From CAVVZJ01 sp963752755 (lineage in GTDB: Bacteria > Planctomycetota > Planctomycetia > Isosphaerales > Isosphaeraceae): a DNA stretch of 64,000 nucleotides. The stretch is taken from assembly GCA_963752755.1 (NCBI GenBank), contig CAVVZJ010000001.1, positions 2,604,001 to 2,668,000 of the forward strand. The letters run 5' to 3'. A model generated the notes under the pieces. The model searched no databases and had not been told where the DNA came from. It worked only from the letters and a program-made list of their open reading frames with translations. Position numbers and translations under genes: made by a program. Shown here piece by piece: positions 1 to 11,903 of this stretch. Position 1 is the stretch's first letter, and each line of letters opens with the position of its first letter.

Positions 1-3000
1 GATCTCGGCGGGCTCGGGTACCTTCGACGCTCCTCCGGCCGATTCCAGGCCGACGCGATCCCGAGCCGTCTGGAGATAGCTCTCCAGACCGGCCTCGCGG
101 AGCGTCCGCTCGCGTGAGGCGTTGGCCGACTGGATGCGATCAAGTAATCGCGAGCCGTTCCGTGCCGCCAACGTGTTGCCGTGGACCATCCGGGTCGCGG
201 ATCGCGATTGCAGCTCGGCCTGCACGAGCCCGGAAAGCAAGGAGGCCCGGTCGCGCGGCGAGCTGCGGTCGAATTGACCGAGGGAATCGAGGAGGTTGCG
301 CGTCATCAGTTCGAGCCGCTCGACTTCCAGGCTTTCCCCGGCCACCGCCGCGAACGGCCCGGCGTCGCCGACGACCCGGATTCCCGGCCGGGCGTGGACG
401 GTGGCGAGGGTTGGGAACCCGCCCTCAGCCGGTCGGGGCCAGGCGATCGCATCCCCCGCGGTCCGGGTCCTCCAAACCAGGCTCACCCGCGAAGCCGTCG
501 CCTCGCCGAGCGGGATCAAGAGGTCACCCTCGGGATGCCGCCAGGGCCCGACCAAGGCACGCCGTCCACCGTGGCGGCCAGGGGTTCGAGCCCGTCGGGC
601 AGGTGCAACGTGAGGAACGGCTCCTGGCCGGCGGCCAGGTAGTAGCAGACCTGGCCGACGACCGAGCCGTCATCGGCCAGGTTGCAGACGACGTCTGCCA
701 GCCGGACCCGCCGCGATTCCCGGTCGTCGCCCGACCGCGGCTCGATCGCCGGCCGCCCGGACCCGCAACGACCAGCGGTCGCGGAGAACCTGATAGACCT
801 TGCGGTCGCCCTGCTCCGGCACCGGCAGGCCGCTCAGCTCGAAGCGCGACGGGGTCCACCTGCTGAAGCCCGGCCGAGCCCTCCGCAGTCAGCAGGCGGC
901 CAGAGAGGTTCACCCAGGCCAGCAAGGCGCCGCTAACCCGGCCGTAGCCGAGCGGGGTCAGGTCGGGGAAGTTCAAGGCGTCCGAATTCCACGGCCGTCG
1001 AGCGCGGAGCAAGAGCTCGGCGGAACCCCAGATCGGCGATGCCGGGCGTGATCGTCAGGATGGCGCGGGGGCCGTTCGGCTCGCGACGGACCTCGGCCTG
1101 GCCACGGGCGAGCCGGACGTCCACGACCTCGGCCCAGTCGGCCGGCAGGTCCAGCCGGATCGCCCGGCTCGAACCGCCCGAGACCTGATAGCGGACCAGG
1201 GCGACCCACTCCACCGCCCCCGGGTGAAACGCCAGGTGGCTCCGGAGCGTCACGTCGGCCCTCGGCGCCTCACCGGACCATCGGATGAGCCCCGCCGGCT
1301 CGATCGAGGTCACCCGGTACAGCGCCCGGACCGCCGCCGTCTCGTCCGGTCCCGGGCGCGCGGACGGCCACCAGGCCCCGGGTCTCCTCGACCCGGAACG
1401 GCGCCGTCGGCGGAGCCGAGATCGCCACCGGACCCGGGTTCACGACCGCGTCCGGCCACTGAATCCAGGGCAAGGGCAACTCCTGAGTCACGTTGCCCCG
1501 GCCCTCCGCGACCGACAACGCAGGCACCCAGCCCTCGATCCGGACCTGCCGCTCGGTCGCCTCCATCGCCCCGAAATGCAGCCAGAGTTCCCCCGGACTC
1601 GAGGCGCTCCACGAGGTCAGACCGTCGGCCTCCACCCGTAGGACCCGAAGCCCCTTCGGCAAGCGCACCCGCAAGGCCCGCAACCGGCCCGACTTCTCGA
1701 CGCAACGCGCCTCGACCCGCAAGTCGGCTCGCCCCGGCGCCAGTTCCAGTCGCATTGATGGCTGGATGACAGGCTGGGGACTCTCGGGCTCAAACCGCGC
1801 CGTGACCCCATCGGAACGAGCCCAGCTCACCGCCCCAATCAGGCCCGTCTGCGCCTCCGGGAACGGTCCCCACGACCGGAGAAAGAGGTCTTCAAGGATC
1901 GGGTCGCTGATTGCCGCCGGCTCGAACCGGGCCGACCAGGATTCCGGCATCCGGACCGCCACGATCCCCAAATGCGCCTCCGTCCCCAGCGGCATGATCC
2001 GCGGCAGGCTCCGCGACTCCGCCCGCTCGGTCGTCGAGCCCGCCGGCCGCCAGAATTCGAGCACGACCGTACCGCCATCGGCCAGTGGCGGCGAGAGCGG
2101 AGCCTCCCAGACCGGCTGTCGCTCCGTGCCCGACCAGCGCGCCTCCGACCAGCCCGCGAACGAGGCCGATCGCACCACCAGCCCCGGTTCGAGCTGGAGC
2201 CGCAGACGCGACGTGCCCTCCGGGTTCCGGTAGGTGAGCCTCGCCCGGACCCGATCCCCGGCCGGTTCGAGGTCCCAGAGGAACAACCCCTCGACCGTCC
2301 CCTCGGCAACCGGCCCCGTGTCCTCGTCATGCAACCAGCGCACCTCGATTGTCGCCGCCGGTCCAAGCCGACCGGCCACACCTTCCGGCCCGATTTCCAG
2401 CGGCCCAAACGCCCCCGGCATCTGCACCCGCGACGTCCCGCCGACCGCCGTGACCTTCAGGCCGGCCGTCGCCGCGGGCAGTACCGGCAGTGTCACCACA
2501 CCCTCGGACGTGACCGGGGCCTGCCTCTGAATCCGGAGACGGTGCAGACCATCGGAGGGCGGCAGACGGAGGTCGGCGTGGGTCGCTCCCGGGACGATCC
2601 TCGGATGAATCTCCCGACCATGGAGCCAGGCCCGAAGCTCGCGGGCGTTGCCCAGCGGCAAGAGCAGGTCGCTCGACACACCCGGACCCGTCCGGATCTG
2701 GTAGAGGCTGACGACCTCTGCCTCCCGTTCACCTGACCCGGTGCACCTCATGCTCCGCCGCGACCGTCCACGGCCCTCTCGACGCCTCGACCGGCTTCCA
2801 GCGCCCCAGAGCCTCCAGTCGCTCGTAGTCGGCAAGCAGGAGCATAACCTTGTCGGGTCGCCCGCTCGGCGTCCGGCTCCCCTTCGTACGGCAGCACGGC
2901 CAGGATCGGCTTCGAGGGCAAAGCCTCGCCCTCCTCGGCGGCCAGCCGCGGCCGGAACGGGTCGAGCACCAGGACCGCCACGAGGACGACCAGGCCCGTC

Positions 3001-6000
3001 GCCGCGACGACGGCCCGTTGCCGCGAGGTTGGAGCCCGTTGCAGTCGCGCGTCTCGCCGCGAACGTCGGCGGAAGGCCGCCCCCAGCCCGAAGGCCGTTC
3101 CCGCAAGGCCGCCAGCGAACAGGCCCGAGCCGAGCGTCGCCAGCCAGCCCACGCCCAGGCCGACGGCCAGCAGACCCAGGCCCATCAACCCGGCGAGACC
3201 GACGGCCCGGGCCCGCGGCCCGAGCCACCGCACGGCAGACTGAGAGCGAGCGACAGCAACGCCGCCGTCCACCCAGCGACCACGCGATCGCACCGTCCAG
3301 AACGCGGACGTCGGCCGAGCCGTCCGGTCGGCCCGCCGCAACCCAGCGGTCGGCCTGCCAGCCCGCGTCGAGTTCCCGCCAATGGAAGGCGGCCCGGGCG
3401 ACTCGGCGGCCGGGCCCCCACGCCAGTAGGCGACGGACTGGAGCCGGTCCGTCTCATCGTAACCCCGCGCCGCCGCCAGCCCGACCGACCTCCACCCACG
3501 CCTCCCGACCGGCCGCCACGACCACCCCCGGCGCCGGCGCGTCGTTCGGCGTCGTGATCAGGACCGCGTCGCCGAGCGGCAAGGCCCGCAGACCCAGCCT
3601 CGCCAGCGTCGCGACGAGCCGTCGGGGCTGACCAGTCGCCCCGTTGCCCAGGTCCAGCCGGGTCCCCGGGCCGATCCCGGCCGTCGCCAGCGCGGTCGCG
3701 GTCGATGACGAGGGGCCAGCGGCCGGCGTCGAGTCGAGTGAGCCACTCGCCGAGCGTCGAGTCGGTCGCCCCGATCTGGCGGAATCGGTCCTGCAGATCG
3801 CGCAAGATCGACGCCACGTGCCGGGCCTCGTCCGAATCGCCCAATCCGGGCCAGGGACCGAAGAACGGTCCCGGACGCGCGAGGATGGCTCCCTTGGCCG
3901 GGTCGGTCGCCGTCATCGTCGGCTCGATCCGGACGACCTCCCGCGTTCGCGGCAGCAGGATTTCCCAGGTGAAGGCCAGGCACGGCAGCGAGAATTGCGG
4001 CCATCCGGGCTTTTCCCCCGCCCGAATGTCCCCTCCCGCAACCTCGTATTCGAGCACCAGCTCGCTGAACGGCCGCGACGCGCTCGACATCGGCAAGGCG
4101 AACCCCAGCGCCTCCCCCTCCCAGATCGGCACCACCGCCCGCCCGCCGCTGCTCGCCCTCACCAGCGACGCTTCCGCCGGCAGGCGAACCTCCAGCCGGC
4201 GGCTGGTCCCCGGCACCACCTGGAGGACCAGCCGTTGCTGCCCCTTTTCGATCGATACGGCCGGACCGGCAAGCCGGGCTTCCAGGATCACGCCATCCGA
4301 AGCGGCCCGCCGGAGCGGTTCGGTACGCAGCTCCAGCCGACCCGAGGACGCCCCGAACTCGAAGGCGTGCGCCAGCCGACGCGTCGAAGCCGCCCGCCGC
4401 CCCGCCGGTCGGTTCGGAACGAGCGTCGCGAAGGCCCGTTTCAGGGCGTTGCGATCCGAACGCAGCAACCCTCCGTGGTCGCGATCGGACGGAGCGAGCG
4501 GTCCACGAAGATCAAGGCCGCCCCCCGGCCCGCCTCCCAGGTCGGCAAGGCTGGCAACGGCAGCCTGCCCCGACCCGACCACCGCCGTTCCGTCCTCGCG
4601 TGCAGCACCAGCCGCCCCGGATCGGCGAGGCCGGCAGATCCAGTTCCCACGACGAGTTCGCTCCGCGTCGCCGACTTCTCCTTCCCGCGGCCGGAAGGCC
4701 AGGGGCGGGCCGATCTCGTCACCGAGCACGTGCCACTGGGGCGTCACTTCGAGCGGCCCGTTGACTGCAACGTGATCGACCGCCGGCCCTGCAGCTCGCC
4801 GGAGAGAACCACGTACCAGTCCAGTCGAAGCCGTTCCGGATCGACTCTCGCTACCATCCACGATTCCCCGACCAGCCTCGGGGACGGCTCCACGCGTTCG
4901 ATCTGGAGCCGTCCTTCCGGCTCGATCCATGCGCCAGGCCAGGCTCGGCGCCGGAGGCGACGCCCCCGGTGCCGTGCGTCCCGACTCGACGGCGACCATC
5001 GACGGTTCCACCCAGACCAGGCCCCACGCCTCGATCGGCCGGATCTCGCCGCCGGACTCTCCGTGCGCCAGCCACAGTTCATCCGAGACCCGGGCCCCGA
5101 CCGGCCGGACACGCGGCACCTCCAACGGCCCGTTCCAGCCGGTCGCCGAGGCCGTCACCGCGACCTGGATCGGATTGGCCAGGTCCAGGTAAGCCGGCGG
5201 CTGCACGACCACGCGCGGGCCGCCGTCGTCCCGCCACTCGACATGCCAGGCGGTCGGCTCGTCCAGGCCGAGGATCTGCACCTGATCCGGCAACCAGCCC
5301 GCCGGCAGGTCGATCGGCAAGGCCAGGGCCGGCCCATGAAGGACCTTCCACGTCAAGGTCGCCTCCAGCCGAGGCCCCCGCCGCCCAAGGTGGACGATCC
5401 CGCGGACCTCCGCCGTCGCCTCCAGGGTCGGCTTGCGGAAGACGACCTCGGCCACGCTCCGCGGCGCCCGGGCCTCGAAAACGAGCGTCTCGGAGTCGTC
5501 GCCCCCGCGTTCCTCGGCGTGCGCCGGGACCCGGGTCGCCGACCGCTCGTGGCACGACTCCACGACCCGCACCGGCCCGACCCGCAGCACGGTCCGACCC
5601 CCCGTCCAGGCCGCATTCTCCGGCCGCGCCGCCGGAACGGCCCAGGGGCCGGAGCCGGGAACTCGCGTCAGCGCCTCGACCTGAATTCGTGTCGATTCGG
5701 CTCGCGATGCCGAAACTGCACGCTCAATCGCGTCGCCTCACCGTCCGCTTCGGTCGCGAAGCCGGTCACGTCCGGTCCGGTCACGCCGACCGGCCGGAGC
5801 CCCGGGTCCAGCACGAAAACGAGCCGTCGCGGGGCCTCCGACGACAGATCGACCGTCCAGTCCGCCTTCCAGCTCGCCGACGGCCTCCCGAACCTCCACG
5901 ACCGTCGGCCCGTGGACCCAGGCCGACGGCCGCTCTCCCGCCGACCCTCGCTCTTCGCCGATCGGAGCCGCAGCCTCGAGGCTCCCGCCGAGCCCGTCAT

Positions 6001-6688
6001 AGGTCCAGATCGCGCCGACCCGACGACCCCGGCTCCGGCCCGCGTCGCAGCCCCGTCGAGACGACCGGCACCTGATCGTCCGGCAGGTCGAGACGCAGGC
6101 GGCTCAGGACGACGGCCGGCAAGTCGAGGTCGAACGCCCGGCCCTGCGAGCCACGACGGGCCCGGAGCGTCCACGAAACGGTCGTCGTGAACTGCCCGGC
6201 GCGGTCGATCCAGAGAGACATCCGGCCGTCGGGCGACGTCCGGACTTCCAGTTGGGTCCCGGTCGGTTCGATCGCCGGGCGTCCAGGGGGCCAGCGACAG
6301 GGCCGCGGGCGGCGTCTCCGGCCCCTGGATGACCAGCTCCGAGCGGCCGATCAGGACCCCGTCCTCCCAGCGGACCTCGTGGCGTCGCCCGGATCAGGGT
6401 CGGCTCGACCCCATTGGTCTCGGTTGCGGGCCCCTTCGCGGGCGTGACGGACCAGCTCCTCGAACTCCCCGAAGGGCAGGAGCCGGAGCTGGCTCCCCTC
6501 CGGGAAGAACCCCACCGCCTTCGCCGCTGGCGCCCGAAGCCGGACGATCTCCGGCAGGCCGTCGCCCGCCTCCTCCTCCGCGACGCGCCGCCCCCGGCAC
6601 CGGCAGCGCACGAGAGCGAGACCGCCGCCGCCAGCAGTTGCCCGACCGCCCGAGCTTTCCCCCGTTCCGCATGTCGCATCGGCCGCAT
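1..6688 (-). CDS. Giant beta-rich membrane-anchored protein of unknown function (frameshifted, C-terminus beyond window)
   Basis: I do not recognise a named family. Reading across frames gives a start near 6688 (MRHAERG) with a hydrophobic signal-like stretch (VGQLLAAAVSLSCA). About 1,000 residues rich in beta-strand patterns follow, then a hydrophobic block at about 3290-2930 that looks like four membrane segments (for example VGLAGLMGLGLLAVGLGVGW). A second extracytoplasmic section begins KPILAVLPYEGEPD and continues through the window edge, ending in-window at SKVPEPAEI. Coding potential moves between frames at least ten times (for example near 6600, 6350, 6000, 5660, 4960, 4730, 4450, 3650, 3050, 2740, 1300 and 900). 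The combined length would exceed 2,200 residues. It lies about 40 bp downstream of a similarly built gene on the same strand, so the two are probably co-transcribed paralogues. It could be two genes joined near 3000, but I see no start codon or ribosome site there. Confidence 0.55.
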
Positions 6689-6729
6689 TCACATCCCGAA
6701 CAAATCTCCGAATCGTCGCCGACCCGGAC

Positions 6730-9700
6730 TCAGGACCGCGAGTCCGACGACGACCCTGAAGCCGAAACGGAACCCGACCCCGGCGTCCCCGGCGTCGGCA
6801 AGGGCGACACATGCTCGACCGTCGTGCCCGGCCGCTTCCGGATCACCGTCGAGTCGTCGGAACCGACCTCCGAACCTGGCGAGCGTCCCTGCAACGGAGG
6901 AGCCCGCCGTCACCCGCTCGCCCGAATCGGTCAGGATCGCCGACTGTGCGCCGCGACGCTCCACCAGTCGCTGGGTGATCGCCGCCAGGATCGCCAGCAA
7001 GATCCCGAAGGAGGCCGATTGCAGACCGAGCATCAGCAAGCTCGGATGCCACGCCGCGAACGCCGTCAAGGCCCCCGCCAGCAGGACCGCCCCGAGCAAG
7101 CGGCCGGGAACCCGGCTCAGCAGCAGGACCAGGCCCATCGCCAGCGCCCCGCCCGAGAAGCCCGCCACCAGCACCGCCCGCGACACGACCGCCGGCCGGA
7201 CCGTCCGGGGCTCCCCCGGCCGGCTGAACAGGTAAACGTGATCCGCACCCCGCGCCGGCCAGACCCCATCCCCCTCCACACCCGAGACCCACGACGCCAG
7301 CGCCGCCTCCGTCACTCGCGGACGACGTTTCCAGACATACAGGTCCCAGAACCATTCGTTCGCGTCGTCCCAGCCGTCCGGCACCCCCGCCAGCGCCCGG
7401 CTCTCCGGCAGGCCGATTTCCCAGAAGGTCTGGAGGACCCGGCCGCCCACCCAGCAGCCTCGGCAGCCCCCAGGAGTCGCGGGCTCGCGACGGCGGCAGG
7501 CGGTACTCCAGCGCCACCACCACCGGGCACCGGCCGTCCGCCGCGGCGGGAAGCGGAACCGGTAGCACGACGGCTCCGGCAGCTTCTCCAGCTCGGAGAT
7601 GACCGCGTCGCCGACCCGCACCCGATCCCACTCGGCGCCGGTCGGAAGACAGACCGCCATCATCCCCTCGTGCTCCTCGACTCGATACCAGGCCGCCACC
7701 CGGACCGCCCCCGCCGCATCCTGCGAGGTCCGCAGCCAGAGCCGCGAGGCGACCAGTCTCGGCAAGGCCACTAGCGCATGCGAGGTCGCCACGACCGCCG
7801 CCGGCCCCTGCCCGGCCCCCGGACCCGAGCGGACCAGCCGGACCGGCGGGCCGCTCCGCGACGAGGGACCCGGCTCATCGGTCTCCACCGGCGACCAGCC
7901 CGGCCCTTCCGGCTCCAGGTGAATCCCGGAATCGGCCGCCAGCTCCACCGTCGGCGGCGACGCCTGCCCTTCCAGCACTCGGATCGCGGGCACCTCCAGC
8001 CGCGCCGGCTTGGCCGTCTCCAGCACGTTGCCCAGATCGACCCGCATCCGGAACCGGAGCCGGAACCGGTCCCCGACCGGGCTGCTCAGGATCAGGCGAT
8101 AGCGCGGGTCGCCCGACGGGTCCGGCGTCAGCGGCTCGCGTCGCGTCACCTCGACGCTCTCCACGTCCCACTTCCCCTCGACCGATTGCGGCACTGCCAC
8201 GTCGATCTGCTGGAGCGTGCCGAAGTGGACGTTGCACTCGGTCTCCTGCCGGACGTCCAGCCGACGCCTCTCGACCAGCGCCTCCAGGGTCGTCCGGTGC
8301 TGGACCGTTCGCGGATAGACGTGCGTCTGGAGGGTCAAGGCCGCGGCCTCGCCGTCGTGATCCAGCCAGATCGGCGGCAGTGAGCCCGCCGGACGTTCCT
8401 TCGGCCAGCTCCAGTCGGCCGGCACGTCGTCACCCGCCCGGCGGACGTGCGCATCCTCCAGCGGCACGACCGTCACATCCCGCGCCGCGACCACCGCCAC
8501 CTGGCCCCCGCGAAGCGTGCCCTCCAGTGGCCGGAAGAGCGGCACCTCCACCCGACCCGACGGCTCGAAGATCCGCCGGCCGACCAGGTGGACCTGAAAT
8601 CCAGCCCCCTCCCGCGCCTCGGGCGTCAAGCGGAGCACCACCACCCGTGGCCCGACCTCCGCCGTTCCGGCGTCTGGCGGCAGAGTCTCCGCCGAGCTGA
8701 CCCAGCGATCCGGACCGAAGCTGTCCAGCTCCAGCCCTTCCGGCATCTCCACCCGCGCCTCGAAGACCCGACCGCGCGCCACCTGATAGTCGAAACGCGA
8801 GTCCACCTGCGCCCGCGCGAGGTCAGGGAGACTGTCGTCCGCGACTCGACCCGCACCCACGGCGGCGACGGGTCCACCTGCAACTCCAGCGCGAACGGCT
8901 GGTCGAGGAACTGGTAAGCCAGCACGTTCGACGGCCGGACCCGCAGGCTCGGCGGCAGTTCCGTCCTGGGGTCCACCTGCCGCAGCCCGCGTCCGGCGTT
9001 GCCGCTGACCCAGAAGTCGCCGCTCTGCGCCACCGCGATCAGGCCCGACTGCACGGCCACATCCAGCAGCGGAAATCCCCGCAGGTTCAGCCGCGACGGC
9101 CCACCCATCGGCAAGGGGCGTCGCGTCGTGATGGCCAGCTTGCGGGTCGTGCCCGGACGGATCGGGGCGGGCAAGGAAATCGTGATCGGGGCGTCCGGCT
9201 CGCCGCCGGTCGCGTCGGCCGGCAAGGGCTGGCCGTCCATCTCCACCGCGAGCAGCTCGTCGGCCGGGTCGAGCCGGAACGCCAGGTCCCGCGCCGTGCC
9301 GCGCTCCGAGCGGAGGTCATACGTCGCCCGGATCTGCACGCCCCCCGGCGCCACATCCACGGCGATCCCTCCCTGTGCCGTCAGCAAGGCCGGCCCCTCC
9401 TGGAAGGCACCGGCGGCCGACCGCCACGAGAGGTCTAGCTTGGGCCTCGGGGTCAGGATCGCCGCCAGCAGCGAGCCCTCGGAACCCTCGATCGGCTCGA
9501 CCGCCACGCTGTCCTTGCTGTCGAGCTTCGCCTCGGCCACCGGCGGCGCCGTCCGCAATTCCAGCCGGGTCGAGGCCGCCTCCGGGATCATCAGCTCGAA
9601 CCGCGAGCCATCCGGCGTCGATTTGACCGGCACGATCACCGAGGCGACGACCCGATGCTCGCCCCGGCCGACCAGCTCCACCAACCAGGCCCCCCCTGGC

Positions 9701-10239
9701 CCCGATTCCGGCCGGAGTTCCCGGCCCCCTTCGCGAACGGACGTGAGCACCTGCCCGTCAAGCCGAATCGGCACGCGCTGGCTTCCGGCCAGGCTTAGAT
9801 GCGTCGTCAGCTCGACGTCCAGGCTCGCCTGCTCCCCCTCCACCTGGCCCCGGATCAACACCGACTCGACCGCCACCCCCGACGCATTGCCCCCCCGCCC
9901 GCCTCGTTGGCCTTCTCCAGCAAGGCCCGGTACTTGGCCCAATCCAGCAGGACGACGTCCGGGATTGCGGAGCTTCTGCATCAAGCCATTCAGGTCAATC
10001 GACGAGTTCAGCCAGAAGTAGAGCGGTGGGAGCGATTCCGGATCCTCCTCCGCTCCGGGCGGGCAAGATCGGCTCCTCGCCCTGGCCGGCGCCGGCGCGG
10101 GCCGATCGGCTACCTCCTGCCCGCCGCGGGCCGGGCCGCGCGAGAAAGGCCACGAGCAGAACCAGTGCGAGCAACGAACCGTCGCGTCGTGCCAAGGTGT
10201 TGGATCCAGAGAAGATCGGACGACGTGCGAGGGGTCCAT
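6730..10239 (-). CDS. Large beta-rich protein with C-terminal membrane segments, unknown function (frameshifted)
   Basis: Unknown family, first member of the tandem pair. The assembled product (about 1,165 residues) begins MDPSHVV and has a signal-like stretch (SLLALVLLVAFLARPG). Next come a segment reading YFWLNSSIDLNGLMQKL and PDVVLLDWAKYRALLEKA, long beta-rich regions, and three hydrophobic helices near 7185-6965 (for example VVSRAVLVAGFSGGALAMG). The end is a Ser/Pro-rich tail stopping at 6730 (SVSASGSSSDSRS). The next gene starts about 40 bp downstream. Frameshifts lie near 10140, 9960, 9895, 8820, 7555, 7440 and 6860; the 7555/7440 pair is compensating. A wholly or partly secreted membrane-tethered protein is inferred. 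Nothing points to an enzymatic role. Confidence 0.6.
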
Positions 10240-10336
10240 TCCCTCGCGATCGGCCGGCGAGAGCAGCGAGACAGGGCCCGACCGCCGCCCCCGTGCGGGA
10301 GTGGGCGCCCGATTTACATCCCCGGCGGTCGCCGAC

Positions 10337-10450
10337 CACGAGAACAGACCGCCCGACCGTCAAAGGTTGTCCGAGAAGGTTCCTGTCGGGGCGTAGTCAT
10401 CATCCCAACCGGTCACGGGTCACGAGAACAGACAGCCCGACCGTCAGAAT
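10337..10450. repeat. Direct repeat, two copies of a 28-30 bp sequence
   Basis: A sequence beginning CACGAGAACAGAC and ending GCCCGACCGTCA appears at 10337-10364 and again at 10421-10450 with only a few differences. The second copy lies in the last codons of the inositol-monophosphatase-like gene and the first in the spacer behind it. The C-terminal tail of that enzyme is therefore probably repeat-derived. Confidence 0.6.
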
Positions 10451-11257
10451 CCTACCGGGACCCGACTCCGGCCACGCTTCCGCAAGTGCCCGGATTGACG
10501 CCTCGTGGACATGACCGTTCGTCGCCAGGATCGTCGGCCCATCCAGGTCGTAAGGCCCGCCGTCGAGGTCCGTGACCGTCCCCCCCGCCTCCCGGATCAG
10601 CAGGACCCCGGCCGCCACGTCCCACGGGTGCATCGCCGAGCCGTAGCAGACCTCGAAGGCTCCCGCCGCGACCATCGCCAGGTTCCAGGCCGTCGTCCCC
10701 GACCGTCGGACCGAGTGCGTGCCGCTGGAGAACCGCCGAAACCACGCCAGTTGCCGGTCAGCGTCCATCGCGAAGGCCGTCGGCATCCCCGTCGCGATCA
10801 GGCTCGACGCCAGCCGATCGACCCCGCTGACCCGGATCGACTCACCATTGAGCGTCGCCCCCTTCCCCTTCGCCGCCAGGAACATCTGCCCGAGCAAGGG
10901 CGCATAGATCGCGCCGACGACCAGCTCGCCCCGATGCTCCAGGCCGATCGAGACGCACCAGAGCGGCAGGCCGTGAGCGAAGTTCACCGTCCCATCCAGC
11001 GGATCGACGACCCAGCGGTACGGCCGCTCCGGGTCGGCCACGACACCCTCCTCCTCGGCCAGCAGCGTATGGTCCGGGAAGCTCTCCGCGATCAAGGCCG
11101 CCACCGCCCGCTGACTCTCCACGTCCGCGTCCGTCACCAGATCGAACGGCGCCTTCTCCCGAGCCGCGACCTTCCCGAACGCCCCCTTCAGAATCTCCCC
11201 CGCCCGCAACGCCGCCCGCTCCGCCAGTTCCAGAAAAACCCGATGATCTTCGCTCAA
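10400..11257 (-). CDS. Inositol monophosphatase family protein
   Basis: A 285-residue, Mg2+-dependent sugar-phosphate phosphatase of the inositol monophosphatase/SuhB family, cytoplasmic. The metal-site motifs are in order: TDADVESQ, LLAEEEG, WVVDPLDGTVNFAHG and HPWDVAAG. The start is TTG at 11257, chosen because a clean AGGAG sits seven bases upstream and the protein then begins LSEDHRVFLELAERA as family members do; no ATG is nearby. The frame is intact, in contrast to the genes behind it. The last 15 or so residues exceed the usual family end and overlap a direct repeat. Substrate could be inositol phosphate, histidinol phosphate or another small phosphate; sequence alone does not decide. 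Confidence 0.85.
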   Translation of the reverse strand: MSEDHRVFLELAERAALRAGEILKGAFGKVAAREKAPFDLVTDADVESQRAVAALIAESFPDHTLLAEEEGVVADPERPYRWVVDPLDGTVNFAHGLPLWCVSIGLEHRGELVVGAIYAPLLGQMFLAAKGKGATLNGESIRVSGVDRLASSLIATGMPTAFAMDADRQLAWFRRFSSGTHSVRRSGTTAWNLAMVAAGAFEVCYGSAMHPWDVAAGVLLIREAGGTVTDLDGGPYDLDGPTILATNGHVHEASIRALAEAWPESGPGRILTVGLSVLVTRDRLG

Positions 11258-11572
11258 CGGATGACTCCTGCTTCGTTGGGATTTCCGGCCCAGTCGCGAC
11301 CCCAGGCAGAGCCGTTCTGACTTCCGTCGGGCCGAACCTCTTACTTTCCCAGGGTTTCCAGCACGAGCGAAGTCGGTCTTCGACGCTTCGCGATCACTCC
11401 GACGACGATCGGCCGCACCATCTTCCCGGAGAATCCGGGTAACTCTCCCCAAGTTTTCTGAAGAAGGCAAGCCTTCCGGTCGATGAATCTTTACCAGACT
11501 CCCACAATGCGGCCGGGCTGGGCCATGCCCGATCCCCTTTTGTGGGTGTCCCCACCACCAGGAGTCAGCACC

Positions 11573-11833
11573 ATGTTTCTCTGGGAGATGCTCGCTCATC
11601 GACTCCGTCGCGACGGCTGGCTGGTCTGGCATCGGACGGAGGCGTCTCGGGGCTCGTCGGAGCCCAACTACACCGTCTTCCTCCACCGCGCTGGCTCCGC
11701 CTGGCGCGCCGATGGACCGACCTTGACCGACGCCTTCGTCGAGGCGACCCGCAAGGCCCGTCAGCATCCCGGCAGCCCGACGCCCGCTCCCGGCCCGCAC
11801 TTCCTCCCGGGTGCCTCACCGGTCCGTGCCTGA
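11573..11833 (+). CDS. Small hypothetical protein (86 aa)
   Basis: A short protein beginning MFLWEMLAHRLRRDGW, with no signal peptide and no recognised domain. The start at 11573 is supported by AGGAG eight bases upstream; an earlier in-frame ATG at 11483 lacks such a site. The central part (YTVFLHRAGSAWRADGP ... DAFVEATRKA) resembles short substrate- or adaptor-like planctomycete proteins, and is loosely like the 80-aa protein at 22934-23176 in size and layout. It stands alone between divergent and convergent neighbours. Confidence 0.5.
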   Translation: MFLWEMLAHRLRRDGWLVWHRTEASRGSSEPNYTVFLHRAGSAWRADGPTLTDAFVEATRKARQHPGSPTPAPGPHFLPGASPVRA

Positions 11834-11903
11834 ATCGCTCCAGGGCGTCACGACCGGCCATGCGGGGTCCGCCGCCCGTTCGCGGCGGGAGGCGGACCCC
11901 GAC

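Noticed and set aside
3644..6190. Long plus-strand open frame of 848 codons opposite the giant protein
   Set aside because: It has arginine/proline-rich, low-complexity composition typical of the antisense of high-GC genes. The minus strand gives globular, signal-bearing sequence over the same bases.
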